Source: Homoserinibacter sp. YIM 151385 (GTDB taxonomy: Bacteria > Actinomycetota > Actinomycetes > Actinomycetales > Microbacteriaceae). From it: DNA of 64,000 nt. Under the pieces are notes generated by a model. It did no database searches, was not told where the DNA came from, and worked only from the letters and a program-made list of their open reading frames with translations. Both the position numbers and the translations under genes were made by a program. Each line of letters starts with the position of its first letter. The stretch's first letter is position 1. The DNA lies in assembly GCF_027912415.1 (NCBI RefSeq), contig NZ_CP115175.1, forward strand, positions 2,666,001-2,730,000. The letters are read 5' to 3'. Of the stretch, positions 32,268-41,202 are shown in pieces.

Positions 32268-32273
32268 ACGCTA
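32268..32273 (-). promoter_or_regulatory. -10 box, probable leaderless promoter of lipoprotein 1
   Basis: TAGCGT on the minus strand ends seven bases before the ATG at 32260. Confidence 0.45.
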
Positions 32274-32358
32274 CGAGCCGCGCGTGAACGCTCGACGACG
32301 ATCCGGTGGAGGCCGGGTGGATCGACGCGCCCCAGTCCGGGGGGTCAGCCGCCTCGGG

Positions 32359-32928
32359 TCAGTAGCGCCAGTCCCACGGCGAGGGGCCGCCGAGGTCGAG
32401 GGTCACGACGCCCGCGACCGCGGCGACGTCGAGCACGACGGTGCCGCCGCGCTTCTCGCCGGGGCCGATCTCGCTCGGGAGCTTCGAGGCGGGGCCCATG
32501 CAGGTGTCGGCGTTCCCGACGATGTCCTCGAGGAGGCCGCCGGAGGTGCTCGTCGACGACCAGGATGCGGCGCCGAAGTCGAGCGCGGGCGCGTCGGCCG
32601 CGGTCTCGATCTCGAGGTCGAGGAGCAGGAAGTGGCCGTTGACGGGCTTCGCCGCGGAGCTGGAGGTGCACTTGGGGTCGATCTTGATCGACGACACCGT
32701 GTACGAGGCGATGCCCGTGCCCGAGTCGTCGACGAGCCGGGCGAGGTCGCCCTTCTCCTTGAGGATGTGGCCGTCCGCGCTGAGGTCCTCGGTGCCGATC
32801 TCCTGGTCGGCGAGCGGCACGACCTCCGGCGAGGGGGAGGACGAGCTGCCGGCCTCCGGCGCGGATGCCGAGCACCCCGCCAGCGCGAGCATGCCGACGG
32901 CGAGCACTGCGATCCCGATACGCCTCAT
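32359..32928 (-). CDS. Lipoprotein, paralog of the previous gene
   Basis: This 189-residue lipoprotein has a signal peptide with LALAGC, a Ser/Pro-rich linker, and the domain it shares with its neighbour: PVNGHFLLLDLEIET, paired Cys (DPKCTSSS and NADTCMGP), then IGPGEKRGGTVVLDV and LDLGGPSPWDWRY. It differs in its linker and in the strand order around SSTSTSGGLLEDIVGNADTC. The pair probably arose by tandem duplication. TAGCTT (32936-32941, minus strand) ends seven bases before the ATG, so each copy appears to have its own promoter. The function is unknown. Confidence 0.75.
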   Translation of the reverse strand: MRRIGIAVLAVGMLALAGCSASAPEAGSSSSPSPEVVPLADQEIGTEDLSADGHILKEKGDLARLVDDSGTGIASYTVSSIKIDPKCTSSSAAKPVNGHFLLLDLEIETAADAPALDFGAASWSSTSTSGGLLEDIVGNADTCMGPASKLPSEIGPGEKRGGTVVLDVAAVAGVVTLDLGGPSPWDWRY

Positions 32929-32935
32929 GGGAGCA

Positions 32936-32941
32936 AAGCTA
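32936..32941 (-). promoter_or_regulatory. -10 box, probable leaderless promoter of lipoprotein 2
   Basis: TAGCTT on the minus strand ends seven bases before the ATG at 32928. Confidence 0.4.
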
Positions 32942-33020
32942 CGGCCGTCGCTCGGATCGGGAACGTCCCAGAACGGGGCGCATTAACGTGGAGTCCATCG
33001 AGGCGACACCTGGAGGGGCT

Positions 33021-34283
33021 ATGCGCGAGCCGCACGGCGAGACGGTCATCGACGCTCGGACGAAGGGCGCGCCGCCCGCACTGTGGGGGATGCGGGTCGC
33101 GGAGGCGGGGGACGCGGGCCTCGGCCTCGCCGACCTCCCCACGCCGCTCCTCGCGTTCGACCGTGCGGCGGGCGACGCGAACACCCGCCTCGTCGCCGAC
33201 TGGGCGGCCGCGCGCGGCCTCGAGCTCGCCCCGCACGGCAAGACGACCATGTCGCCCGTGCTCTGGCGGCGGCTCCTCGACGCGGGCGCCACGGCGATCA
33301 CGCTCGCGACCCCCTGGCAGGTCCAGGCGGCGCGCTCGGCCGGGGTCCGGCGCGTGATCCTCGCGAACGAGCTGCTCGACCCCTCGGGGGCCGCGTGGAT
33401 CGCCGGCGAGCTCGACCGCGACCCGGACTTCCGCTTCGCCTGCTGGGTGGACTCGCCCGAGGGGGTCGCGCTGCTCGACCGGGTCGCGGGCGCCAGCCCG
33501 ATCGACGTCCTCGTGGAGCTCGGCGGCCCCGGCGGCCGCGCGGGGGTCCGTGAGCTCGAGGATGCCGTGGCGATCGCGCGCCTGGCCCGCGCCGCTGCGG
33601 GCGTGCGGCTCGTCGGCGTCGCCGGCTACGAGGGCAGCTTCGGCGGCGCGCGCACCGAGGAGGCGGCCGCGAGCGTGCGCGGCTACCTCGCGCGGCTGGT
33701 CGAGCTGCTGGAGCGGCTGCGCGCGGAGGAGCTGCTCGAGGCGTCGCGGCCGGTCATCACGGCCGGCGGCAGTGCCTGGCCGGATCTCGTCGCGGAGGCG
33801 CTCGCGCCGCTCGCCGCGCGCGCGACGGGCGCGGGCGGGGCTCGGGCGGTGCTCCGCTCGGGCGCCTTCCAGGTCCACGACGACGGGTTCTACGCGGGCA
33901 TCTCGCCCTTCGCGGGATCCGCGGACGGCGGCGCGCCCCATCTCGTCCCGGCCCTGCGGGCATACGCGCGGGTCCTCTCCCGCCCCGAGCCCGGCCTCGC
34001 GATCCTCGACGCCGGGCGACGCGACCTCTCCTACGACCTCGACCTCCCCATCCCGCTGCACCGCGACGGCCGCCGCATCGACGGGTGGCGCGTGACCGGC
34101 CTCAACGACCAGCACGCCTACCTCGAGCTGCCCGCGGACGCCGCGCTGCGTCCCGGCGACGTCGTCGAGCTCGGCATCTCGCATCCCTGCACCGCGATCG
34201 ACCGCTGGCGGGTCCTGCCCGAGCTCGACGACGCCCGCGCGGCCTCGCCGCGGCTCGTCGGGATGCTGGAGACCTGGTTCTGA
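33021..34283 (+). CDS. PLP-dependent D-amino-acid deaminase (D-threonine aldolase-like)
   Basis: This 420-residue fold-type III PLP enzyme of the COG3616 amino-acid deaminase group has an N-terminal alanine-racemase-like barrel. The PLP Lys lies in LAPHGKTTMSP (about residue 75-85) after DLPTPLLAFDRAA. The C-terminal D-serine-dehydratase-like domain has the metal-binding His and Cys in ELGISHPCTAIDRW. Likely products are a 2-oxo acid and ammonia from a D-amino acid; an aldolase reaction is the alternative. GGAGG (33012-33016) precedes the ATG. The stop overlaps the next start by one base, coupling it to the deacylase that would provide D-amino acids. Confidence 0.82.
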   Translation: MREPHGETVIDARTKGAPPALWGMRVAEAGDAGLGLADLPTPLLAFDRAAGDANTRLVADWAAARGLELAPHGKTTMSPVLWRRLLDAGATAITLATPWQVQAARSAGVRRVILANELLDPSGAAWIAGELDRDPDFRFACWVDSPEGVALLDRVAGASPIDVLVELGGPGGRAGVRELEDAVAIARLARAAAGVRLVGVAGYEGSFGGARTEEAAASVRGYLARLVELLERLRAEELLEASRPVITAGGSAWPDLVAEALAPLAARATGAGGARAVLRSGAFQVHDDGFYAGISPFAGSADGGAPHLVPALRAYARVLSRPEPGLAILDAGRRDLSYDLDLPIPLHRDGRRIDGWRVTGLNDQHAYLELPADAALRPGDVVELGISHPCTAIDRWRVLPELDDARAASPRLVGMLETWF

Positions 34284-35872
34284 TGGCCCGCCTCGTCGTC
34301 CGGGGCGGCGAGCTCGTCGACGGCACCGGCGCGCCCCGCCGACGCGGCGATCTCGCGGTCGAGGGCGGCCGGATCGCCGCGCTCGGCGAGCTGCCCGCGC
34401 GGGACGGGGACCGCGAGATCGACGCGCGCGGCCTCGTCATCGCACCCGGCTTCATCGACATGCACGCGCATTCCGACCTCGAGCTGCTGCGCGACCGCGA
34501 GCACCTCGCGAAGCTCGCGCAGGGCGTCACCACCCAGGTGCTCGGGCAGGACGGCATCGGCTACGCCCCCGTCGACGACGCGGCGCTCGCGCTGGTGCGG
34601 CGCCAGATCTCGTCGTGGAACGGCGACCTGCCCGCCGAGGCCTTCCGCTGGCGGGGCATGGCCGGCTACCTCGCGGAGCTCGACCACGGCATCCCGACGA
34701 ACGCCGCCGTGCTCGTGCCGCAGGGCAACCTGCGTCTCCTCGCGATCGGGTCGTCCGCTCGTGCCGCGACCGCCGCCGAGGTGGATGCCATGCGCGGCAT
34801 GCTCGACGAGTCGCTCGCGGCGGGCGCGGTCGGCATGTCGAGCGGGCTCACCTACACGCCCGGCATGTACGCCGACGAGGCCGAGCTCACGGCGCTCTGC
34901 GAGGTGGTCGGGCGGCGGGGCGGCTACTGGGCGCCGCACACCCGCGGCTACGGCCGGGGTGCGCTCGAGGCCTATGCGGAGGCGGTGCGGATCGCCCGTC
35001 GTGCCGGCTGCGCCCTCCACCTCACGCACGCGACCATGAACTTCGCGGCGAACCGGGGCCGTGCCGATGCGCTCCTCGAGCTCGTCGACGGGGCGCTCGC
35101 CGAGGGCGTCGACGTGACGCTCGACACCTACCCCTATCTCGCGGGCGCGACGACGCTCGCGGCGCTGCTCCCGAGCTGGGCGCACGAGGGCGGCCCGGAT
35201 GCCGCGCTCGCCCGGCTCGATGACGGCGCCGAGCGGGCGCGGATCCGCGAGGCGCTCGACGTGACCGGATCCGACGGCGCCCACGGCGAGACGGTCGACT
35301 GGACGGCCATGCAGATCTCGGGCGTCGGCGATCCGGCGCTCGGGGATGCGGTCGGCGCGACCGTGGCCGAGCTCGCCGTGCGCGCGGGGCGCCCCGACGA
35401 CGCGACGGGCGTCGCCCTCGACCTCATGCGCGACGACCGGCTCGCGACCGGGATCCTCATGCACGTCGGCGACGAGGACAACGTGCGCGCGATCATGCGG
35501 CATCCCGCCCACTCGGTCGGGAGCGACGGCATCCTCGTCGGCGCCCGGCCGCACCCGCGCGGCTGGGGCGCCTTCGCGCGGGTGCTCGCGCACTACACGC
35601 GCGAGCTCGGCGTGCTCGGGCTCGAGGAGGCCGTGCGGCACCTCGCCGGCACGCCCGCGCGGCGCCTGGGCCTCGCCGACCGCGGCGTGCTGCGGGAGGG
35701 CGCGGCCGCGGATGTCGTCGCCTTCGACCCGGCGCGCGTCGCCGACCGCGCGAGCTACGAGGACCCGCGACAGCCCGCGGAGGGGATGTCGTGGGTCCTC
35801 GTGAACGGCGAGCCCGCCATCGCGGACGGCGCGCGCACGGCGGCCGTCGCGGGCCGCGTCCTGCGCCCGTAG
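34283..35872 (+). CDS. N-acyl-D-amino-acid deacylase (D-aminoacylase)
   Basis: This 529-residue amidohydrolase-superfamily enzyme has the metal ligands His-x-His in GFIDMHAHSD (about 57-66), later His residues in WAPHTRG and LHLTHATMNF, and the Asp in VGSDGILVG. The beta-sandwich sections at each end are normal for D-aminoacylases. It releases D-amino acids from N-acyl forms, possibly from turnover of cell-wall or exogenous peptides. It starts on the stop codon of the deaminase gene (TGATG), so both steps run from one mRNA. A large palindrome follows its stop. Confidence 0.87.
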   Translation: MARLVVRGGELVDGTGAPRRRGDLAVEGGRIAALGELPARDGDREIDARGLVIAPGFIDMHAHSDLELLRDREHLAKLAQGVTTQVLGQDGIGYAPVDDAALALVRRQISSWNGDLPAEAFRWRGMAGYLAELDHGIPTNAAVLVPQGNLRLLAIGSSARAATAAEVDAMRGMLDESLAAGAVGMSSGLTYTPGMYADEAELTALCEVVGRRGGYWAPHTRGYGRGALEAYAEAVRIARRAGCALHLTHATMNFAANRGRADALLELVDGALAEGVDVTLDTYPYLAGATTLAALLPSWAHEGGPDAALARLDDGAERARIREALDVTGSDGAHGETVDWTAMQISGVGDPALGDAVGATVAELAVRAGRPDDATGVALDLMRDDRLATGILMHVGDEDNVRAIMRHPAHSVGSDGILVGARPHPRGWGAFARVLAHYTRELGVLGLEEAVRHLAGTPARRLGLADRGVLREGAAADVVAFDPARVADRASYEDPRQPAEGMSWVLVNGEPAIADGARTAAVAGRVLRP

Positions 35873-35889
35873 CCCGCGCCCTCCGCCAT

Positions 35890-35945
35890 GTGAGTTTCTC
35901 CGCATTCGCCGCGCGGATCCGCGCGGCGAATGCGGAGAAAGTCAC
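35890..35945. repeat. 46-bp perfect palindrome, likely bidirectional terminator
   Basis: Bases 35895-35940 form a perfect palindrome, each arm 23 bases (TTTCTCCGCATTCGCCGCGC and on to the GGATCC centre). One mismatch and four more pairs (GTGA/TCAC) extend it to 35890-35945. It lies between the convergent deacylase and permease genes and overlaps the permease stop codon. The run of T or A at the end of each arm suits termination on both strands; a mobile REP-like origin is also possible. Confidence 0.8.
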
Positions 35946-37501
35946 CTCGACGGGTGGTCCGGGTCCTCGGCGAGCGGCTCGCCGCCGAGCACCTCGGCCT
36001 CCATTGTGTCGTAGCCCTCCTTCTGCGGGTCGCCGTGGAGCCCGCCCGAGAGCGCGTATTCCTCCTCGGGCGAGAGCACGAGGCGGTGGCGGCCGTAGAC
36101 GGCGAAGCCGATGAAGATGAGCACGTAGATGACGATGATCGCGACGATCGCCGGCAGGAACGTCGGGTTGAGCAGGAAGCCGAAGAACACGAAGGCCGCG
36201 ATGATCGCCGCCGACCACGCGCCGAACAGCCCCCAGGGGCTGACATAGGGCCGCGCCGCCTTCGGGAACTTCTTCCGCAGCACGATGAACGACACCATCT
36301 GCATGAAGTACGCGACGACCGCGCCCCAGACCGCGATGTTGAGCACGATCGCGCCGGCCGGGCTCGCATCCCCGCCCGCGAGCTGGACGACGACGAGGGC
36401 GAGATACCCGATGACGGCGCCCACCACGAGCGCCACCCACGGCGTCTCGCGCTTGCCCGTGAGCGAGAAGGCCTTCGGGTAGTAGCCGGCCCGCGAGAGC
36501 GAGTACATGTTCCGCCCGTAGGCGAACATGATGCCCATCAGGGAGGCGAAGAGGCCGACGAGCGCGAGCAGCGACAGCACGGCGGCGGCCTGATCGCCGA
36601 CGATCACGGCGAAGCCCTGGAGGAGCGGCTCGAGCGAGGTGCCGGTCGCCTCCGCCCCGAGCACCCCCGTGTTGAGGAACAGCACGATGAGGCCGGTGAC
36701 GATGAGCGTGCCGCGCGCCCAGAGTCCGGCGCGCGGGATGTCGCGGGCGGGCTCGTGCGACTCCTCCGCCGCGAGCGGCAGCTCCTCGATGCCGAGGAAG
36801 AACCACATGGCGAAGGGGAGGGCGAAGAGGATCGCGAGCACCCCGTGCGGCAGGAACTCGGAGGAGCCGAGCGCGGCCGGGTCGGGCGCGATGTTCCAGA
36901 GCGAGGACCAGTCGAAGGCGCCCGAGACGAGCGCCATGACGCCGAAGGCGACGAGGATGCCGATCGAGATGATCGAGACGACGATCGCGAAGCGGAACGA
37001 GACGTTCGCGCCGGCGGCGTTCAGCGCGATGAAGATCGCGTAGAGGATCGCCCACCAGACCGGGCCGGGCAGGCTCACGCCGAGGAGCTCGCTCGTGATG
37101 CCGTCGGCGTAGCTCGCCGAGAAGTACACGACGACGGCCGTCGTGGCGACGTACTCGATGGTCTCCGCGAGGCCCGTCGCGAGGCCGCCCCACGGGCCCA
37201 TCGCGCTGCGTGCGAAGGAGTACGCCCCGCCCGTGTGCGGCATCGCGGCCGCCATCTCGCCGATCGAGAAGGTGAGGCCGTAGTACATGACGACGAGGAC
37301 GACGAAGGCGATGAGCATCCCGCCGAAGCCGGCGAAGTCGATGCCGAAGTTCCACCCGGAGAAGTCGCCCGAGATGACGGCCGCGACGGCGAGGCCCCAG
37401 AGGCCCCAGACGCCGGCCGATCGCCGGAGCTTCCGCTTCGCGAAGTAGTCCTCGCCCGCCGACGTGTACGTGACGCCGCGGACCTTCCTGTTCTCGGCCA
37501 T
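35942..37501 (-). CDS. APC-family ethanolamine permease
   Basis: This 519-residue APC-superfamily transporter has about 12 transmembrane helices and a long hydrophilic C-terminus. The N-terminal pattern VWGLWGLAVAAVISGDFSGW, then GMLIAFVVLVVMYYGL and AMPHTGGAYSFARSAMGPW, is that of ethanolamine permeases rather than general amino-acid permeases. GGAAGG precedes the ATG. It is divergent from the glutamine-synthetase-like gene across a 209-base gap, so uptake and catabolism are probably co-regulated, with the FadR-type protein at 41985 as candidate regulator. Its stop codon lies inside the palindrome. A polyamine or amino-acid substrate cannot be excluded. Confidence 0.82.
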   Translation of the reverse strand: MAENRKVRGVTYTSAGEDYFAKRKLRRSAGVWGLWGLAVAAVISGDFSGWNFGIDFAGFGGMLIAFVVLVVMYYGLTFSIGEMAAAMPHTGGAYSFARSAMGPWGGLATGLAETIEYVATTAVVVYFSASYADGITSELLGVSLPGPVWWAILYAIFIALNAAGANVSFRFAIVVSIISIGILVAFGVMALVSGAFDWSSLWNIAPDPAALGSSEFLPHGVLAILFALPFAMWFFLGIEELPLAAEESHEPARDIPRAGLWARGTLIVTGLIVLFLNTGVLGAEATGTSLEPLLQGFAVIVGDQAAAVLSLLALVGLFASLMGIMFAYGRNMYSLSRAGYYPKAFSLTGKRETPWVALVVGAVIGYLALVVVQLAGGDASPAGAIVLNIAVWGAVVAYFMQMVSFIVLRKKFPKAARPYVSPWGLFGAWSAAIIAAFVFFGFLLNPTFLPAIVAIIVIYVLIFIGFAVYGRHRLVLSPEEEYALSGGLHGDPQKEGYDTMEAEVLGGEPLAEDPDHPSR

Positions 37502-37710
37502 GTTCCGCCTTCCGTTCGGGGTCGCTGACCCGCCAGGCGGGCAGGCGCACAGGGGGGATGCGCTTGCCCACCGAGCATGGCCCTATTGGTACCCGGTGTC
37601 TACCTTTGGATGTGACGAACATGTGAAATCATCGGCCTCTCGGCCCGACGGCGCTGTGGTTCAATGGTCGGCATCGCGCGCATTGGATGCGTCAAGACGG
37701 GAGATCAGAC

Positions 37711-39075
37711 ATGAGCGTCCGCTCCGGGAACCTCGCGCTGGAGGAGCTCGAGCAGCTCATCTCGCGGCGCGAGATCGACACCGTCATCCTCGCCTTCGCC
37801 GACATGCAGGGCCGCCTCGTCGGCAAGCGCGTCGCGGGCCGCCTGTTCGCGGAGGAGGTGGCGGCGCACGGCGCGGAGGCCTGCAACTACCTGCTCGCGG
37901 TCGACGTCGAGATGAACACCGTCGACGGCTACGCGATCTCGAGCTGGGAGACCGGCTACGGCGACATGATCCTCAAGCCCGACTTCGACACGCTCCGGCT
38001 CGTGCCCTGGCTGCCGGGCTCCGCGCTCGTCATGGCCGACCTCCTCACGATGGACGAGCGGCCCGTCGCGCCCTCGCCGCGCGAGATCCTGAAGCGCCAG
38101 ATCGGCCGCCTCGCCGAGCGCGGCCTCACCCCCTTCGTCGGCACCGAGCTCGAGTTCATCGTGTTCGACGAGAGCTACCGCGGCGCCTGGGCGAAGAAGT
38201 ACGAGGGGCTCACCCCCGCCTCCGACTACAACATCGACTACGCTCTCATGGCCTCCACCCGCATGGAGCCGCTGCTGCGCGAGATCCGCCTCGGCATGGA
38301 GGGCGCCGGCATGTACTGCGAGGGCGTCAAGGGCGAGTGCAACCTGGGCCAGCAGGAGATCGCCTTCCGCTACGCCGAGGCGCTCGCGACCTGCGACAAC
38401 CATGTCATCTACAAGAACGGCGCGAAGGAGATCGCGGACCAGCACGGCAAGGCGCTCACCTTCATGGCCAAGTTCAACGAGCGCGAGGGCAACAGCTGCC
38501 ACATCCACCTCTCGGTGCGCGGCGCCGACGGGGAGGCCGTCATGGCGGGCGAGGGCGAGCACGGCTTCTCGAGGCTCATGGAGCACTGGATCGCGGGGCT
38601 CGTCCACACGATGCGCGAGTTCAGCCTCCTCTTCGCCCCGAACATCAACTCCTACAAGCGCTTCGCGGAGGGCAGCTTCGCGCCCACCGCGGTCGCCTGG
38701 GGCAACGACAACCGCACCTGCGCGCTCCGCGTCGTCGGCCGGGGGCAGAGCCTCCGGGTCGAGAACCGGGTGCCGGGGGGAGACGTGAACCCCTACCTCG
38801 CGACCGCCGCCATCATCGCGGGCGGGCTGTACGGCATCGAGCACGAGCTCGAGCTGCCGGCGCCGCTCGCGGGCAGCGCCTACGGCTCCGACGCGCCGCG
38901 CGTCCCGACGACCCTGCGGGAGGCGGCCGAGCTCTTCGAGCGCAGCGAGATCGCCCGCGAGGTCTTCGGCGCCGAGGTCGTCGAGCACTACGTCAACAAC
39001 GCGCGCGTCGAGCTCACCGCCTTCGACGCCGCGGTCACGGATTGGGAGCGCGTACGTGGCTTCGAGCGGTTCTGA
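37711..39075 (+). CDS. Glutamine-synthetase-like gamma-glutamyl-amine ligase
   Basis: This 454-residue protein of the GS-I fold belongs to the GlnA3/GlnA4 (gamma-glutamyl polyamine/ethanolamide synthetase) branch rather than GlnA. The ATP and metal residues are present: GTELEFIVFDE, EGVKGECNLGQQEI, EGNSCHIHLSVRG, and NRVPGGDVNPYLATAA. The catalytic loop and the adenylylation Tyr region of true GlnA are not recognisable. The downstream gamma-glutamyl hydrolase and aldehyde dehydrogenase fit a pathway in which an amine is glutamylated, oxidised and released. GGGAGA precedes the ATG at eight bases. Ethanolamine is the favoured substrate because of the permease; putrescine is the alternative. Confidence 0.85.
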   Translation: MSVRSGNLALEELEQLISRREIDTVILAFADMQGRLVGKRVAGRLFAEEVAAHGAEACNYLLAVDVEMNTVDGYAISSWETGYGDMILKPDFDTLRLVPWLPGSALVMADLLTMDERPVAPSPREILKRQIGRLAERGLTPFVGTELEFIVFDESYRGAWAKKYEGLTPASDYNIDYALMASTRMEPLLREIRLGMEGAGMYCEGVKGECNLGQQEIAFRYAEALATCDNHVIYKNGAKEIADQHGKALTFMAKFNEREGNSCHIHLSVRGADGEAVMAGEGEHGFSRLMEHWIAGLVHTMREFSLLFAPNINSYKRFAEGSFAPTAVAWGNDNRTCALRVVGRGQSLRVENRVPGGDVNPYLATAAIIAGGLYGIEHELELPAPLAGSAYGSDAPRVPTTLREAAELFERSEIAREVFGAEVVEHYVNNARVELTAFDAAVTDWERVRGFERF

Positions 39076-39835
39076 GACCGGCCGTCCGCTCGTCATCGGC
39101 CTGACGACCTACCTCGAGCAGGCGAAGACGGGCGTGTGGGATGTCCCCGCCGCCTTCCTGCCGAAGGTGTACTTCGATGCGGTCGTGAAGGCGGGCGCGA
39201 TCCCCGTGCTCCTGCCCCCGCAGCCGCTCGGCGAGCACACGGCCGCCGCGGTCGTCGACCGCCTCGACGGGCTCATCGTGACGGGCGGCAAGGATGTGGA
39301 CCCGGCCCGCTACGGCCAGGCGCCGCATCCCGAGACGGATGCGCCACGGCGCGACCGCGACGACTGGGAGGATGCGCTCCTCGCCGCCGCCATCGAGCGC
39401 GGCACCCCCTTCCTCGGCATCTGCCGCGGCCTCCAGGTGCTCAACGTGCACCGCGGCGGGACGCTCCACCAGCACCTGCCCGACCTCGTCGGCTCGATGC
39501 GCTACAACGCGGGCGGCGGCGTCTTCACGACGAACTCGGTCACGATCGACCAGGACACCGTCATCGGCGACACCCTCGCGGCGACCCCGGTGCTCGGCGT
39601 GCAGAGCTACCACCACCAGGCGGTCGACCAGGTGGGCGATGGGCTGCTCGTGACCGCCCGCTCCGACGACGGCACGATCCAGGCGATCGAGCTCGACGGG
39701 GCCCGCTACGGCGTCGCCGTGCAGTGGCACCCCGAGGAGGCGCCCGAGGACATCCGGCTCTTCAGCGGGCTCGTCGACGCGGCGCGCGAATGGGCGGAGG
39801 CCGGCTGGCCGGTCCCCGAGGCGGTGTCGGCATGA
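39056..39835 (+). CDS. Gamma-glutamyl-GABA hydrolase-like class I amidotransferase
   Basis: This 259-residue PuuD-type protein has the nucleophile Cys123 in FLGICRGLQVLNV and the catalytic His/Glu in VQWHPEEAPED, as in peptidase C26 enzymes. It would cleave the gamma-glutamyl group from the oxidised intermediate and recycle glutamate. The GTG start lies 20 bases inside the end of the ligase gene, and its stop overlaps the aldehyde dehydrogenase start as ATGA. The four genes are therefore one coupled unit. The exact substrate depends on the amine used. Confidence 0.88.
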   Translation: MASSGSETGRPLVIGLTTYLEQAKTGVWDVPAAFLPKVYFDAVVKAGAIPVLLPPQPLGEHTAAAVVDRLDGLIVTGGKDVDPARYGQAPHPETDAPRRDRDDWEDALLAAAIERGTPFLGICRGLQVLNVHRGGTLHQHLPDLVGSMRYNAGGGVFTTNSVTIDQDTVIGDTLAATPVLGVQSYHHQAVDQVGDGLLVTARSDDGTIQAIELDGARYGVAVQWHPEEAPEDIRLFSGLVDAAREWAEAGWPVPEAVSA

Positions 39836-41193
39836 GCGCCGCCGTGCTCATCGACCCGAGCGACGAGTCCGTCATCCGCGAGGTCCCCGACACCCCCGTC
39901 GAGGAGGTGGATGCGGCGGTCGCCCGCGCGGTCCGCGCCCAGCGCGGCTGGGCGGCGCTCGCCCCCGCCGACCGGGCGCAGGCGCTCCGCCGCTTCGCGG
40001 ACGCCGTCGACGGCGCCGTCGAGGAGCTCGCGCGGCTCGAGGTCCGCAACTCCGGCCACCCGATCGGCTCGGCGCGCTGGGAGGCGGGCCACGTCCGCGA
40101 CGTGCTCGAGTACAGCGCCGGGTTCCCCGAGCGCCTCAACGGCCGCCAGATCCCGGTCGCGGGCGGACTGGATGTGACCTTCCACGAGCCGATCGGCGTC
40201 GTCGGGATCATCGTGCCGTGGAACTTCCCGATGACGATCGCCGCGTGGGGCTTCGGGCCGGCGCTCGCCGCCGGCAACGCCGTCATCCTCAAGCCCGCCG
40301 AGTGGACGCCGCTCACGGCGCTCCGGCTCGCCGAGCTCGCCCTCGCCTCCGGGCTCCCGGAGGGGCTGCTCCAGGTGCTGCCCGGGCCGGGCGCCGTCGT
40401 CGGCGAGCGCCTCGTCGCGCATCCGGACGTCCGCAAGATCGTGTTCACCGGCTCGACCGAGACCGGCCGGAAGGTCATGGCGGGCTGCGCGCGGCACGTC
40501 AAGCAGGTCACCCTCGAGCTCGGCGGCAAGAGCGCCAACGTCGTCTTCGCCGATGCCGACCTCGAGGCCGCCGCCGCGAGCGCCCCCGGCGCCGTCTTCG
40601 ACAACGCGGGCCAGGACTGCTGCGCGCGCAGCCGCATCCTCGTGGAGCGTCGCGCCCTCGACCGATTCCTCGAGCTGCTCGAGCCGGCCGTCAAGGCCGT
40701 CAGCGTCGGGCGCCCCGGGGAGGAGTCGACCGAGATGGGCCCGCTCGTCTCGGTCGCCCACCGCGACAAGGTGCGCGGCTACCTCGAGCTCGGCACGCCC
40801 GTCGCCTTCCAGGGCACCGCGCCCGAGGGCCCCGGCTTCTGGGTGCCGCCGACCGTGCTGCTGCCCGGATCCCGCGCCGACCGCGTCGTCACGGAGGAGA
40901 TCTTCGGACCGGTCGTCAGCGTCCTCCCCTTCGACGACGAGGCCGACGCGATCGCCCTCGCCAACGACACCGTCTACGGCCTCGCGGGCTCCATCTGGAC
41001 GCGGGATCTCGGCCGCGCGATCCGCGTCTCGCGCGCCGTCGAGGCCGGGAACCTCAGCGTCAACTCGCATTCCTCGGTGCGCTACTCCACGCCCTTCGGC
41101 GGGATGAAGCAGTCCGGCATCGGCCGAGAGCTCGGACCGGATGCGGCCGTGGCGTTCACCGAGACCAAGAACGTCTTCCTCAGCAACGGATAA
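39832..41193 (+). CDS. NAD(P)-dependent aldehyde dehydrogenase
   Basis: This aldehyde dehydrogenase of 453 residues has Asn131 in VPWNFPM, Glu229 in TLELGGKSAN and catalytic Cys263 in NAGQDCCARSR; an adjacent second Cys follows. The cofactor segment LKPAEWTP and the C-terminal EEIFGPVVSV and GGMKQSGIGRE motifs are present. In the proposed pathway it oxidises the gamma-glutamyl amino-aldehyde. It begins on the hydrolase stop (ATGA) and is followed after nine bases by an SDR gene, so the operon continues. Confidence 0.9.
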   Translation: MSAAVLIDPSDESVIREVPDTPVEEVDAAVARAVRAQRGWAALAPADRAQALRRFADAVDGAVEELARLEVRNSGHPIGSARWEAGHVRDVLEYSAGFPERLNGRQIPVAGGLDVTFHEPIGVVGIIVPWNFPMTIAAWGFGPALAAGNAVILKPAEWTPLTALRLAELALASGLPEGLLQVLPGPGAVVGERLVAHPDVRKIVFTGSTETGRKVMAGCARHVKQVTLELGGKSANVVFADADLEAAAASAPGAVFDNAGQDCCARSRILVERRALDRFLELLEPAVKAVSVGRPGEESTEMGPLVSVAHRDKVRGYLELGTPVAFQGTAPEGPGFWVPPTVLLPGSRADRVVTEEIFGPVVSVLPFDDEADAIALANDTVYGLAGSIWTRDLGRAIRVSRAVEAGNLSVNSHSSVRYSTPFGGMKQSGIGRELGPDAAVAFTETKNVFLSNG

Positions 41194-41202
41194 AGGAGCC
41201 AG

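Noticed and set aside
37502-37710. A FadR/GntR operator between the permease and ligase genes (for example around TTGGTACCC)
   Set aside because: No clear symmetrical site could be seen; the match is to short, common sequence only.
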